Shown here in pieces: positions 43,456 to 55,009 of a stretch of 64,000 nt of DNA; the stretch's first letter is position 1, and each line of letters starts with the position of its first letter. The DNA comes from Diphasiastrum complanatum (lineage: Eukaryota; Streptophyta; Lycopodiopsida; Lycopodiales; Lycopodiaceae), in assembly GCA_029204225.1 (NCBI GenBank), contig CM055107.1, positions 50,166,367-50,230,366 on the forward strand, written 5' to 3'. Position numbers and translations under genes: made by a program. The notes beneath the pieces were generated by a model. That model ran no database searches. It was not told the origin of the DNA and saw only the letters and a list, made by a program, of their open reading frames with translations.

Positions 43456-44790
43456 CTAGTCCATTTCCTGTCCATTTCATATGCTATAATAGAATATTTT
43501 TTGGCTAAAAGGGTGTTTCTGGACAAACGAGGCCGAATTGAGTAGCAAAGGGTCCCTTGGGTTCACATCAGATACACGAACCTGTGGCCACCTTCCGTTC
43601 AACGTTCTGACATGTATTAATTGATTCCGACCAATTCTTGGTCTGACTAGTTGCTGGCCGAAACAAACGCCTAGAAAAACCCAATCCGTTTAGCAAGATT
43701 GGACCAGTATTTGTGAAGGTCAAAAGCTAGTCCATTTCCTATGCCTTGATAGTGTCATTTTCGACAAACGAAGTCGGGACTGAGAAGCAAAGGGTCCCAT
43801 GGGTTCATATCAGACAGATGAACCTTTGGCCACCTTCTGTTTGACATTCCGACATGTATCAACTGATTTCGACCAATTTATGGTTTGAAAGGCCTATTTT
43901 TTTCCAAAGCCATTCTTGGGTCTAGATTTTACATTGCCGAAACTCTATTGGTGATGAGTCGTCCAATGCCTAGATTGTTTATGTGGGTTCGCCTCGACGT
44001 TGCCCATTGATTAAAACAAACAGCTAAGAAAATTGGCTCGTTTATCGATACTGGACCATTATTCGAGAAGCTGGAAAACTAGGCCATTTTCTTTGCCCTG
44101 ATAGCGTCCTTTTCGTCACGAACATTCTTTTCAAGAAAACGAAGCCGAAATTGTGCAGCATACGATCCATTGAGTTTGTATCGGACACAAGAACCTATGG
44201 CAAACGTTTTGGCATGTACCAACTGATTCCGACCAATTCTCGGTCCAAAAAGCTAATTTTTCATAAACCGTTTTTGGGTCTGGAATTTGCATGGCCGTTT
44301 CTCTGTTCGTACATAATTACTCAATGCATGGATGATTCCAACAAGTTTGTCTAGACAATGTCCACTGAATGAAACATTGAAAAATTGACTCTATTTGGCG
44401 ATACTAGATCAATAGTCTCGAAGTTGGAAAACTACTCCATCTAATATGCCCCAATAGTGTCATTTTTGACACAAAGTGTGTTTTCGGAAAAACAAAGTCG
44501 GAGTTGAGTAGTATAGAGTCCCTTGGGTAGGTATCAGACACACAAACCTGTAGCCACCTTATGTCCGACCTTCCAACATGTGTCAATTGATTCTGACCAA
44601 TTCTTGGCCCTACAAGCCCATGACTTTGACGGCCATTTTTTCTATTCTCACGTAACCGTTCAAGGCCTAGATTGTTTCTACAGGTTTGCCTCAATGTTGC
44701 CACCCAAACCTAAGGCCACCTTTTGTTCGACATTTCGGCATGTGTCAACTGATTCCGACCAATTCCTGGTCCAACAGGCCATGTTTATGG
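43456..44790. repeat. Decayed tandem repeat, ~355-bp unit
   Basis: The phrase gattccgaccaattcttggt, or variants, recurs near 43643, 43866, 44226, 44590 and 44750. Units also share tagtccatttcc, agtgtcattttcgac, caaagggtccc(t/a)tgggtt and acctgtggccacctt. Full spacing is about 355; shorter spacings (about 225 and 160) mark deleted units. The divergence is far higher than in the 362-bp array, and I see no convincing sequence homology with it despite similar unit length. Confidence 0.75.
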
Positions 44791-46059
44791 TATGTTTATA
44801 AAATATGAAATATTATAAAATACATCATCTCTCAAGAGATGATGTATAAAATATTAGCAATGAGTGTCCCACACTATTACATTCCAAACTTTTTCTCAAA
44901 TCATAGACTATCGTAAGCTATGCGACAAATTTTACTTTTCAGAACATAATCAACCTGGTTCATGGAACCAATCTTTCTCTTTAGGCTTGACTTTGAAAGA
45001 AAAACTTGAATCAGTGATTGACTTCTTAGAATTTTCTCAATCAAGAATGTCTATCAGCGTAATGATCATCTTTTTTAGTAGCAAATGGTTATGATACTCA
45101 AAAGTAAATTTATATTCAAGAATCGATGATGAATATATGTAGAATCTTGTTTGCCTCTTTAAAACTCCCTTTTTTTTAATTAAGAATTAGAGAAACATTA
45201 CCATGTGTCATTTTTTGTGTTCAGGATTGGATACCAGAAATGTCAAAACAAATTATGACCTTTCTTTAGACTGGATTAAAATCGTTGTATCATTGTCCAA
45301 ATATTCTACATCAAGTTGTTACCAGCCATTACTTCAGATGGAAGTAGAGCAAGGTATGCAATGATTGTACAATACATTAGTTTCAAGATCGCATGAATTA
45401 AAAAAGCACTTAGTTTCTTTGAGTTATTTTCTTTATTCAGTCTACAAGAATGTGTAAGATGCTCATAACATATATTATAGGTCTCCTGGTAAAAAATAGC
45501 TTTAAATTTTGAATACTACTCAAAGGGGCCTATCTTGCTTTTAAAAAATCTCTTACCAAAGCTTCAGTGTGAAACATACTAGACCCTAAACAATGAGATA
45601 TTTTGATGAACTTAGTTCATCAAGCATAGTACAAAAAATTTTGATTCTCGAAGACTAACTTTTGTATCTCCCTACTTCTAAGCATAAACTCTCAATTTTC
45701 AAGCCTCATTAAATCCAACTCAATATAAAATCATTTCTTTGATTCATCCTAATCATGTTCATTTAGTTCGCTACTTGGGCACTCAATGCATATGTAGACG
45801 AGTCAACAAGGACCAAATTATTTTCATCAAAGGTAACAAATATTCATTAAAAAATATGAAATTATTAACAAAGTCCCCAATTTTCCTGCACATCCTAAAG
45901 TCATATGATGTTCGATGATTGAATTTCTTTTCATGTTATTAGTGAGTTAGGATTGATTAAAAGAATCTTGCCTTTGTAAACTTTTTTCTAACATAACTTG
46001 GGTTTACATAAATCTATGATGATTACATATTTTGATAAACTAGGTTCATTGAATTGATT
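44791..46059. other. Unassigned AT-rich sequence
   Basis: One short frame at 44864-45094 without domain. Phrases such as ttttgatgaacttagttcatca (near 45602) foreshadow the tandem repeat to the right. Confidence 0.4.
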
Positions 46060-46539
46060 TTTACTACTAAAGAATAACACTATCATGGTTCAATAAAAAT
46101 GATATTTTGGCGAACCTAGTTCGTCAAAAACAGTAATTGTAAATAAATCTTCAGTTATGAAATTTTGGTGCTAGATGATGACATGCTCAACTAATGTACT
46201 ATAGAAATTTGTTCTAAGAGAATGTCTATGCTTGTACAAAAAGCTGATTATAATTTGGAATTGGAAATAGCAGTGGTGCTTATAATAAATATGACAAAAT
46301 GAGTTCTACTATTGAAAAATTTCACTATCTTGCCCCATAAAAAAATTATCTTTGTGAACCTAGATCATGAATGTTGTAGTTGTAAATGAATCTTCAACTA
46401 TGAAAATTTAGTGATAGATGTTGGCATGCTCAAATTGTTATTTAATGAAAATTTCTAACAAGAGAATGTCTTTACTTTTACAAGCGTTGTATATAACTTA
46501 AAAGTGGGAATGTCAGTGTTGCTTACAATAAACACAAAA
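46060..46539. repeat. ~244-bp tandem duplication (diverged)
   Basis: Copies share cactatc (46078, 46323), gaacctag(t/a)tc, aat(a/g)aatcttca, gcatgctcaa and agagaatgtct at an offset of 243-245 bases. Related phrases near 45600 and 46030 may be older units. Confidence 0.65.
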
Positions 46540-49291
46540 GAATGTGGACTTGGTGATATATTTTCATTGGATCCAAATGCAACTTGTCATGGAAAATAGA
46601 TTGGTATCGGAAGATGCTCAATCATTGTTCATGCAGCCACTCGGAAAGAAAAGCTATTGCCTGTTCCTACAATGGATGCCGATACTTTGGATGAAGCATT
46701 GACAGTTTTGTGATTTGGCGTATTCAAGATGTGAAAGTCAAAGATAATGACACATTGAACAATTCGACGAGAGTACAAACAAATGCCAACGTGGATGATG
46801 ATGCTATTGAAGATCCAAGTGAGGAGATCATTGGAGAAGCATTGATTCAAAACGAGGCAAAAAAACTTACACGTCAAGATTGGATTGACAAGAAGGTAAA
46901 AGATTTCAATGCAGGTTGTGAAATTGCCCTGGAGAAGGGTACATTTTGCTTGTATTCTCGTATGAGGCAATTGACTTTGAGGAACTTGGTGATGACCACG
47001 TGGGAATTACTATAACAAAATGGTTTGGGCATGCGGATATTAGCACAATGAATGAGAAGTCAGACTTGCTAAAATGGCCAATTGATCAAGTCACTTTAAT
47101 GAATGAATCAAGATTGAGGGGTTCAGAAACAACAAAATCCAACTTCTTAAATGATGATGAGCATAGTAGTGAAGAGTTAAACGCTACCTTTCTAATGGTC
47201 AGAGAAACGTTACTCAACGGAAAAAAAAGGCCATATAACATGATTCATAGAAAAGAAAAACTTCAAGCTGTTCAAGGGGGAAAAAGAGAGAAGCCAAGTG
47301 CTCATTGGAAGCAATTCAAAAAGTGGCATCCATAGATTGTTGCAAGCAACAATGTTGTCAACTTATGAGTCGTGACAAGATTCATGATGCACGAAAACAA
47401 TTTTGGGGCCAAAGTTTTGAAAACAGGGTGACATATGTGTATGACATGTTACAAACTACACATAATGTAAGTGGTTCAAGATGCGCATACATGATCTTTC
47501 AAAGAGATCCAATTTGTAGTGTAGTGTGGTACAAAATCCATGGATTGCCAAAAGCTTCATTTTATAGGTACAAGACATCCTACAATGAAGGGTCTAGAAA
47601 GTCAATACATGGCAATGCACAAATTATTGGATGAGCTTGGAAACATGTTGAAATGGCCTTGGCTATAATAGATGCATTTGTGGAAAACAATGCTGAGCAA
47701 ATGCCTCACAAAAATAGAACTACAAAGACGGGAGAAAGACATATTCAACTTGTAATTCTTGCTATTTGCAAACAACAAGATATATTGAGAGAGGTCAATG
47801 ATAAACTACAGAATATGGTCTTCAAATCCATATCGCCTTCTACATTTAGCCGGTATTGGAGGACACATTATAAGCATGTGAGTTTGTCACAAACTAGCAC
47901 ATTCTCTAAATGTGACACTTGCACAAATATTAAGCTGCAACTCGAATCTACCAAGGTGGAGACTGAGAGAAATAAATTATTCAAAGAAAGAAAGAGACAC
48001 ATGCTTGAACAAATGACTTGAAAAAACTTGTACTATGCGTGGAGATTGAAGTCGGAAAGAGAACCAGAGCATTACATGTGCATGATTCATGACAAAATGG
48101 ATCAAAATAAGACAAGTCTTCCATGAATACAACCAACTCCCAAGTCCTTGAATAGAATTTTTCAATTACCTGTGTCACTCACTGGTATGCTAACACACGG
48201 CCATGGAGGTAATGCTTATGGTCATTTTGCTACAAGCTTTTGGCCAAGTGGTCCAAATTTCACAATTGGTTCAATTGTGAAATTGCACAAAAAAACATCC
48301 AGTGCCTTATTTGGTCCAAGAAGTGTCTGATTTTAAGTCATTTATTGAAGGTTTTCTTTGTGATAAAGAACAAAGACTTGTGGTCCACTCGAAGCCATTG
48401 CAATTCCATTTCTTTGTGAAAGATGGCATTCCAATCATGCAGTACATGATGCATCCAAATGCAAATGAGTGGATTCCTCGGGAAGGCATTCAAATATGGA
48501 AGGTTGATGAAAATGGGCGTTCTCTTCTGCCAACTCGAAGTCCTAAAGCACTACCATTGTTTTCTTTTCTCAAAGATAGAGACATAATCAATGGCGGAAT
48601 TCATAGGTACTTGAAATACTGGGAGGGACATCTTCAAAATCCATTGAACCCACTCGAATTTACGATGTTCATCAGACCGGTGATTACCTACAGGAGACAA
48701 ATTCGTGATCTTATGAATACGGAGAGCAAACAATACAAGGAGTTACAAGATGGTTTTTGGCCGAATACTCGCTGGAGAGATTCTACTATTCTTGAAAATG
48801 ATGCAAAAACAGATCCTAACGAAATAGAAGAACAAGAACATTGTTGCGGACCAGCATATGGGAGACCAATGGAAGCGTTCAGGCCTCAAGTAGATGTTCA
48901 TAAAGGGAATTTTGTTATGATTTGACCACCATCAAGTGACGAAAATGGCAATGAAGAAGATGATGTATATCCTATTTGGTTAGCTGTCACATTATCACAA
49001 GTTGAAACGGATAAGAGATCCAATAACTACATGAAAATATTGGTGCAGTGGTGGGCCCCATGTTCTAAAGGAAACATGTCAGAAAAGGAACGATATCGAG
49101 ATTGTTGGAGTAAGCAACGAAAATTGAACCTTAATGATCCCGAGAGATGGGAAAATGTTTCAAGCATATTTTGGAGATGGAAACCTCGGAAAGATCCCCA
49201 TCAAATAAAAAGTATTAAGATTCCTAAGGTGGCTGTACTGAAGGCAAAACAAGGATTGACCATTCAAAATGATGAAGTTTTCGAAGAATAG
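46540..49291 (+). pseudogene. DUF7869-type protein, decayed and internally deleted
   Basis: Coding remains run through three phases. N-terminus (46560-46720): SLDPNATCHGK, GIGRCSIIVHAA and LLPVPTMDADTL, resembling the DUF8039-like module of plant transposase relatives. Then a Cys block (CCKQQCCQL near 47337) with VWYKIHGLPKASFYR, a STFSKCDTCTNIK zinc-finger-like block (near 47900) and MIHDKMDQNKTSLP (near 48090), which match my memory of DUF7869 proteins. The central DUF7869 part that should contain the HTHED-like acidic site is missing between about 48285 and 48295. The C-terminal part (48302-49291) is open except for one stop. Stops at 47632, 48019, 48124 and 48923 are all TGA. Function in living relatives is unknown; a mobile-element origin is likely. 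No promoter or introns are evident. Confidence 0.6.
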
Positions 49292-49529
49292 TTTCATGTT
49301 TTTTAAAGGTGTTTTTTAGCACCACCTTTGAATGAAGCTTCATCAACCAAAAAATGTGCATTATATTGTGCTCAAATTATACACAAGATATTGATTTTAA
49401 AAATACTAAATAACCTTTACATTCATAAGATAATATAGCTTATATTTTTGTTAAACAACATGTTTTATATTTACTTAATGTCAATATCAATCCAATATCT
49501 TTAAAAACTAGAATAATATTGAGAAAGAG
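49292..49529. other. AT-rich spacer
   Basis: Short non-coding stretch after the pseudogene; includes aataaa-like signals but nothing specific. Confidence 0.4.
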
Positions 49530-49557
49530 AGAGTGCTAAGATCATATGTGTGTGTGC

Positions 49558-49591
<34 letters not shown>

Positions 49592-49737
49592 CTTGTTAAG
49601 TTCGTGTGTGGTTGTGTGCATGTGTGAGATAAAGAAGAGCTAAGTTTGTGAGTGTACGAATGTGTGCATGTGTGTGTGCATTAGTGTGTGTGTGTGTGTA
49701 TGTGTGTGTGTGTGTGTGATAGAGAGAGAGAGAGAGA
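49530..49737. repeat. GA/TG microsatellite cluster
   Basis: (GA)n at about 49560-49588 and 49723-49737 and (TG)n at about 49684-49718, with mixed tgtgtgcatgtg spacers. Similar in style to the block at 2.6-3.1 kb, which flanks the other inverted arm. Confidence 0.88.
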
Positions 49738-49788
49738 TTATTAGTCTCAAAATTTTGCAAGAGTCTCAAATTTCCTAAAACTATCTTG

Positions 49789-49866
49789 AATATAGAAGAA
49801 AGTCAACGTTGATGTCTAATATGTGGTGGTGGTCTAAACTTTTAAGGCTTGGCTTGGCTATGGCTG
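49789..49866. repeat. Partial copy of the 246-bp repeat
   Basis: Matches the first ~75 bases of the units at 21056 and 21302, then switches at ggcttggctatggct directly into the inverted arm. Confidence 0.75.
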
Positions 49867-50592
49867 CCGATCACCGGAGGTCCATTTTCAAAACTTTTGC
49901 TTGGATGTCGGAATTCAACGTGTCAAAATGCGATGGATTATAAGATTTCTGAAATTCCGTCGGAACCCCACGTCGGAAGTGCCGCGATATGTTATTGTGT
50001 GAGGTACGATCAAAGCAAAATCAAATCCACGATTTTTTTTTTAGATGATTTAAGACTCATGATCTAACTAATGTGTGTATTATTGTTTTTCACTTTCTTA
50101 TGAAGATACATTTCATCCAAGGCGATACTGCTAGCATCCATTACTTACATAGACTATGCATGTCAATAAATTGCTCAATATGTTCCATATGGAGGCATGC
50201 AAGCAAACGAATATACCTATCGAGGTTCGTGATAAATTGCCTGTGTTTGATTGTACGTCCCTTGTCGATACCACTATGTACATCAAATAGTAGGCAATTT
50301 GATCTACAGAACAATAACAAGACTACACATTAGCTTTTTTTCGGTTGGTGAGTCAACTCATGATGTCTTCTTCTGAAGATTATTGAGAGACAACAAAGTG
50401 GATTTTGAGATATGTCAAGAGTAAATCTCAACGGTTCATTGTATGTTAGTGGAAATAAGTAGCCCAAGTAAAAACAATTTTGTTGACTAGGAAGCAACAT
50501 GACGGTCAAAGGTTAACTAGTGGTTATACGTTCCATGTAGGAAATGAGAATCTCATATTTTCTAATAGTAAGCATAACATGGTTGTGTAGCC
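49864..50592. repeat. Right arm of the ~730-bp inverted repeat
   Basis: Reverse complement of 1472-2199. Small indels and substitutions break any shared reading frame. Confidence 0.8.
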
Positions 50593-51370
50593 ACAATGGA
50601 TAGTAATGTAACTGCTTGTTTGCACTCTTCGCTCTCAATATCCCTGCAATATTGAACCTCGTGATTACTGCATTTGCAATACTTATAATACATCTTCTTC
50701 TTTGACTATGGAGTCGATAATTGCTCTTAAATCTGTGTTGACTTCTGATAGATACATATTGCTTTGAGCCTTTTTTCTTCTGACATTTAGCACATTTTGT
50801 TTTATATATAGAGCATGTGATACAAGATTTGAAAAGCTATTTGAGCTTATTCGATTGTCTTCTTGCAACAACATAGCGATTACTCTTGAGAAAGTTAAAT
50901 TTGAGTGTGTCATTATGATCATCACCCAGTTTTTGCATGAAGAAGACAAACTTGATAACAATGTAATGATTAAGTCTTGAGCATCAATAGTTGATTTGAC
51001 AACTGCCATCTGCTACAAGAGATTCTTAAGCTGGTTAATGTGATTCTAAAGAGAATCACCATAGGACATCTTGAATGAGAAGAATTTCCTTCTGAGATGC
51101 AGCTTCGAAGTCATGTCCCTCACATCACATAGTGCACTCAAGATGTCCCATACTTCTTTAGAAGTCTGAGCTTCGGATACATGGCCAATTTGTGTATCTG
51201 ATATAATGAGAATGATTAGCAGGATGCTTTGCAATCCTCTGATTTGGAGTTCGTTGTGTCATCTTCAAGATTTACATCGACTCCTTTGACAACATCCCAG
51301 AGCTCATTGGCAATTAGTAAGGTCTTCATCTTAAATTTTCACAAATGATAATTGGATTCATTTAGCTTGT
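50593..51370 (-). pseudogene. Copia Gag remnant (minus strand)
   Basis: The minus-strand frame 51234-51046 contains EAQTSKEVWDILSALCD and KLHLRRKFFSFKM. After a stop, the frame 51009-50683 gives DAQDLIITLLSSLSSSCKNW. Together they are the UBN2/gag domain of a copia element. Upstream in another phase (about 51370-51270) lies an ELWDVVKG-like start region. It differs from the 37.4-38.2 kb remnant and from the full-length element, so it is a third copia lineage or an older copy. No pol part is adjacent. Confidence 0.65.
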
Positions 51371-51889
51371 CTGAAGTGAGACTAGCTTTGCTTTGTGATT
51401 CAATTTGAAAGCACAATAACACATCACAGAGATAACGATGTACGCCTCCAATGGATAACGACTTATGCCTAAAATTTTATAATTCATTGCAATTCGACGA
51501 GTCGGAATCTGACGCTAATGTTCGATGTTCAACAAATTCTCGCAGCAAGTAACTTTTGAAATTGTCGTCGCATTCTGACATGTCGAATTCTGACACGCAC
51601 AAGTGAATCTATATCAGCAGGTCTAGGGTCTAAGAACTAGGATAAAATTTATAGTTAGAAGAGGACAGAGTAAGAGGGTCGCCTCTATTTTTGAGAGTAG
51701 GTGTACATGTGTGAGAATCATTTTGAGATTTACAAGTCAATTTATTTAATTCCACTTTAATCTCTTTCAATAAGTCATTCTTGATATCTTGGGTAGCTCT
51801 ATATAGATTCCAAACCCTTACTTTAAACTGAATAAACCTATTTTTAATCAGATCTACGAATATTTTACAATTTGAAGAGTGTTCTAGCT
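51371..51889. other. Spacer with TCGGAAT-type motifs
   Basis: gacgagtcggaatctgacg (near 51497), gcattctgacatgtcgaattctgac (near 51570) and related phrases echo the motif cluster at 2.1-2.5 kb. Otherwise unassigned. Confidence 0.4.
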
Positions 51890-52870
51890 ATAACGGTATA
51901 GGGTAAAGGATAAGAGATCTAGGGATCTAGAGTAAGGGTAAGGAGTTTTTGATTTACGGCAACGACTTTAGAGTAAGAAATCTAGAAAAAGGGATTTAGA
52001 ATAAGTGGTATTTGGGATTTTGGGTTTATTCTATAGAGCAAGGAGATTGGAGTTTAGAGTCTAAGGGTTAGAATAAGGAGTTTGAAATTTAGGGTTTAGG
52101 GTTTGGAGTCCAGGGTTTAGATAAGCAGTAAAAGGTTTGGTTTGCAATGTAAAGTTTAAAATAAGAGGCTTTCAGGTTAGGCCTGGGGGTAGGGTTTAGG
52201 AAAAGGGGTTTAGGACTAAAGAACTAAAGCTTAAATAAAGGGTTTTGGATTTAGGATTTAGGGCTTTTTGTCTAGGGTTTAGGTTAAGTTCATACGAAGG
52301 AGGTTGCAATTTAAGATAAGAATTTTTGGGGGTAGGATTTAGGGTAAGGGATGTAGGAAAAAGGCTTAAGGGTAAGAATAAGGAGGTTTCTTGATCTTGG
52401 GTAGGGGATACAGGAAAATGAGTTGTGAGCTTCATGCTTAGAATTTGAGGTAAGGATTTTGGAGCTTATGATTCAAGGTAAGAAGTTTGGAGTTTAGGGT
52501 ATAGGGTTTAGGATAAAAAAATGAGAGTTGAGAGTTGAGGATTTAGGGTAAGGTATCTAGAGAAAAAAATTTATTGTATTGAGCTTGGGTTTCAAGGTAT
52601 AAACTTTGACGTATAGGGTCTGGGATAAAGGATTTAGAGGAGTTTGGAATTTCAGAAAAGAGGCTTGAATTAAGGGGTTTGGAGTTTAGGGTTTAGGTTT
52701 TGGGGCCTAGGATTAGGGTAAGAGATTTTAGAAAAGGGTTTATGTAAGTTTTTGGAATTCAGGGTAAGGAGTTTTGGGTTTAAGGGTCTAGGTTGGGTTT
52801 AAGGAGTTTGGGGTTTAGTGTAAGTGGTTGAGGATTAGCAATTTGGGATTTAGATTTATTTATTAATATT
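51890..52870. repeat. Degenerate telomere-like tract (TTTAGGG-rich)
   Basis: Dozens of tttaggg, tttaggat, tttggagtt and gggttta variants on the plus strand over about 1 kb, for example gggtttagggtttggag near 52090. The plant telomere unit is TTTAGGG. Units are not in regular 7-base phase, so this is an old interstitial telomere-derived or look-alike tract. Confidence 0.6.
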
Positions 52871-52883
52871 TGGATTATGTGGC

Positions 52884-53313
52884 ATATCTAGATCATAAAA
52901 TCGACGGTTCTCAAAACCATGGGTCCTGGGAACCATGGGGTGAACCGTACCACGGTTCATGAATCGTGGTATCGTCTAAATAATTAATTAATTAGTTAAT
53001 AATCAAATTCTCCCCAAAACCCCTCCCAAGCAATTTTTGGTCCTCATTTCATAGATTATGGTCCTCAGATTTTACAAATGATTTCACAAATTTCAAAGAT
53101 TTTTGGTCCTCATTTCACAGATTCGTCATTTTTGGCCTTTTTTGGGCCTTTTTTTGGGCTATTTTTGGGGGTGAAAATTTTTTAAATAATAATAATTAAT
53201 TAATAAATTGATTATACGGTTCACCATGGTTCCCCATAAATTTTCTGTGAACCATATGGTTCTGAGAACCATGGTGAACCATACACGGTGCTCAAATTCT
53301 ATGATCTAGATAT
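52884..53313. mobile_element. Foldback/MITE-like element (430 bp)
   Basis: Terminal inverted repeats of 18 bases (atatctagatcataaaat at 52884-52901; its complement with one mismatch at 53296-53313). Inside both ends the phrases ggttctca(g/a)aaccat and ggtgaacc(g/a)ta recur as inverted copies, so the element can fold on itself. No frame inside. The flanks suggest at most a TA/AT duplication, so the superfamily is undecided. Confidence 0.65.
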
Positions 53314-54310
53314 ATATTAAGCTATAATATTGAAATACAAAAGTGAGCTAGGAACTTACATCTCTAGATATATCTTACCTAGATAGTCCCTTAAGATGTC
53401 CCTTACATTATGACAGGTAAGGTAGGTTACAACCACATATTTCATTATCCAGATAACCCCTTTGTTTGTGAAAAGTTAAAGCTTTGTACCACTTATCTTA
53501 ACATGCTTCTCTAAATTGTTTATCATCAAAGTTACCGCTTCATTCTTGGTAAAGAAGGTCACCTAATGATGTCATAGGTAATGTAAATGTTTTGCAGTAA
53601 CACAGGCTATGCAAAGGCAAACCTTCTTAGCCTTGGTGTAATTCAACTTGGAGATGTTAAGCTTTCTCCTAGCAAATATTGTCAGATGTTATTTCTTGTC
53701 CCATACTTCAGCTGAACAACAATTTATTGGGCTAATAAAGGCGAAAAACTCCTTGTCATAGTGGGGAAGTTTAAAAAAAAAATAGTTCTAGGTTGAAATT
53801 TTTTCTCTCAAAGTAGGTGTCATTTTTTTAAGACAATCCATTCCTTGAAGTTTTTCACCTTTTATCACATTGCTTTTCTGATCATTCCATATTCGTGGAG
53901 CAGATGGATCTATCTAAAGCAAAACTTCAAGAACATAAAACAGAGATTTATGCACTAACCATCCCCCCTGGCCTTGCCTTTTGACGGACAAAAACTTTCA
54001 TGAATCTCTCCAAGAAAAACATCCTCCGACATTATATTTTGACACATTGAAAGCATTACGTTATTCATTAACAAAAATATATCACTGGCCAAGTACACCA
54101 TGTGCTTGGCATTTTTCCAAAGGGGTTCACTCCGTCTGTTGCAAGTCCAAATCTTATGTTTCTTGATTCACTTGCGAAACATGGATACTCTTTGTCAATG
54201 TGTTGCAACTAGGGTTTTCAGATTGACAAAAATTACTCATTCTTTTCACAAAATTAACTATAATGTTGACGTAACTTACGTGAAAAATCATAATGTCAAC
54301 AAAAAATGAC
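53314..54310. other. Unassigned sequence
   Basis: Short frames only; no domain or repeat relationship seen. Confidence 0.4.
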
Positions 54311-54590
54311 CCTTTGGTAATGTTTGGACCAGGCAGTCCGGTGGAATACACCGATGGGCCTCGCTAGGTCCAAGAAAGATGCCCGGCGGGACCGCTGGGT
54401 GCCCTCTAACATAGCTCTCACGGTTTTACGTTTATGTATTCAATTAATGTGCAATCTTGAATACATTTATAAACAAGCCCACCGGGTCTCATCAAGCTTC
54501 ATTAAGGGACCCGACGGGCAACCTATTTGGCCGGTTTAGGCCGGTGGAACGTCAACCCAAGCATTATTAACGTTCCAGGGCACCAAAAAT
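54311..54590. mobile_element. Possible small TIR element (~260 bp)
   Basis: Left end ggtaatgtttggaccaggca, then gtccggtgg; right end, read as complement, ttaataatgcttgggttgac, then gttccaccgg. The two are imperfect inverted repeats. GC-rich ends with an AT-rich centre and no frame fit a MITE. No clear target duplication. Confidence 0.4.
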
Positions 54591-55009
54591 AACCCTCAAA
54601 TTTTTCAAATTTCACTTTACGTAATAAAGTTTTTGGAAACAATCATTGCAATCGTGGAATTATTGGAAAATGTCGCAACACCTTGGGTTTAGGATTTGGG
54701 ATTTAGGGCTATGAATCTTAAAATTAAAATTAAGATATCCAAATCAAACATCATATCTAAAGTCTTGTTCCAAGTATTTTTGTTAATTGCACCATGAAAT
54801 AAAAAACACAATAAGTTGATATTAAATGTAACATATCATGGTAGGATTCATGCATTAACTCGACTAGATGCCTCAATTGACCAGAAAACCTGTTCCCATT
54901 GAATATATAAAATGTATTTTGATATTTACAAGGTACATGCTTGAGTTTGGCTCTAAACCTTTTGTACACATCTTGGAAGAGGACAATTGAAGCTATATTT
55001 GATGAATAG
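54591..55009. other. Unassigned sequence
   Basis: Includes a short gggtttaggatttgggattta stretch (near 54684), another telomere-like scrap. Confidence 0.4.

Noticed and set aside
47305-49291. UGA recoding or stop readthrough in the DUF7869 frame
   Set aside because: The frame also has a shift and a large deletion, and TGA arises readily by deamination of CGA or TGG; neutral decay is simpler.
47305-49291. Organellar-type U-to-C RNA editing that would repair TGA and TAA codons, as in ferns and hornworts
   Set aside because: The window is nuclear in character (retrotransposons, satellite), and such editing is known from organelles.
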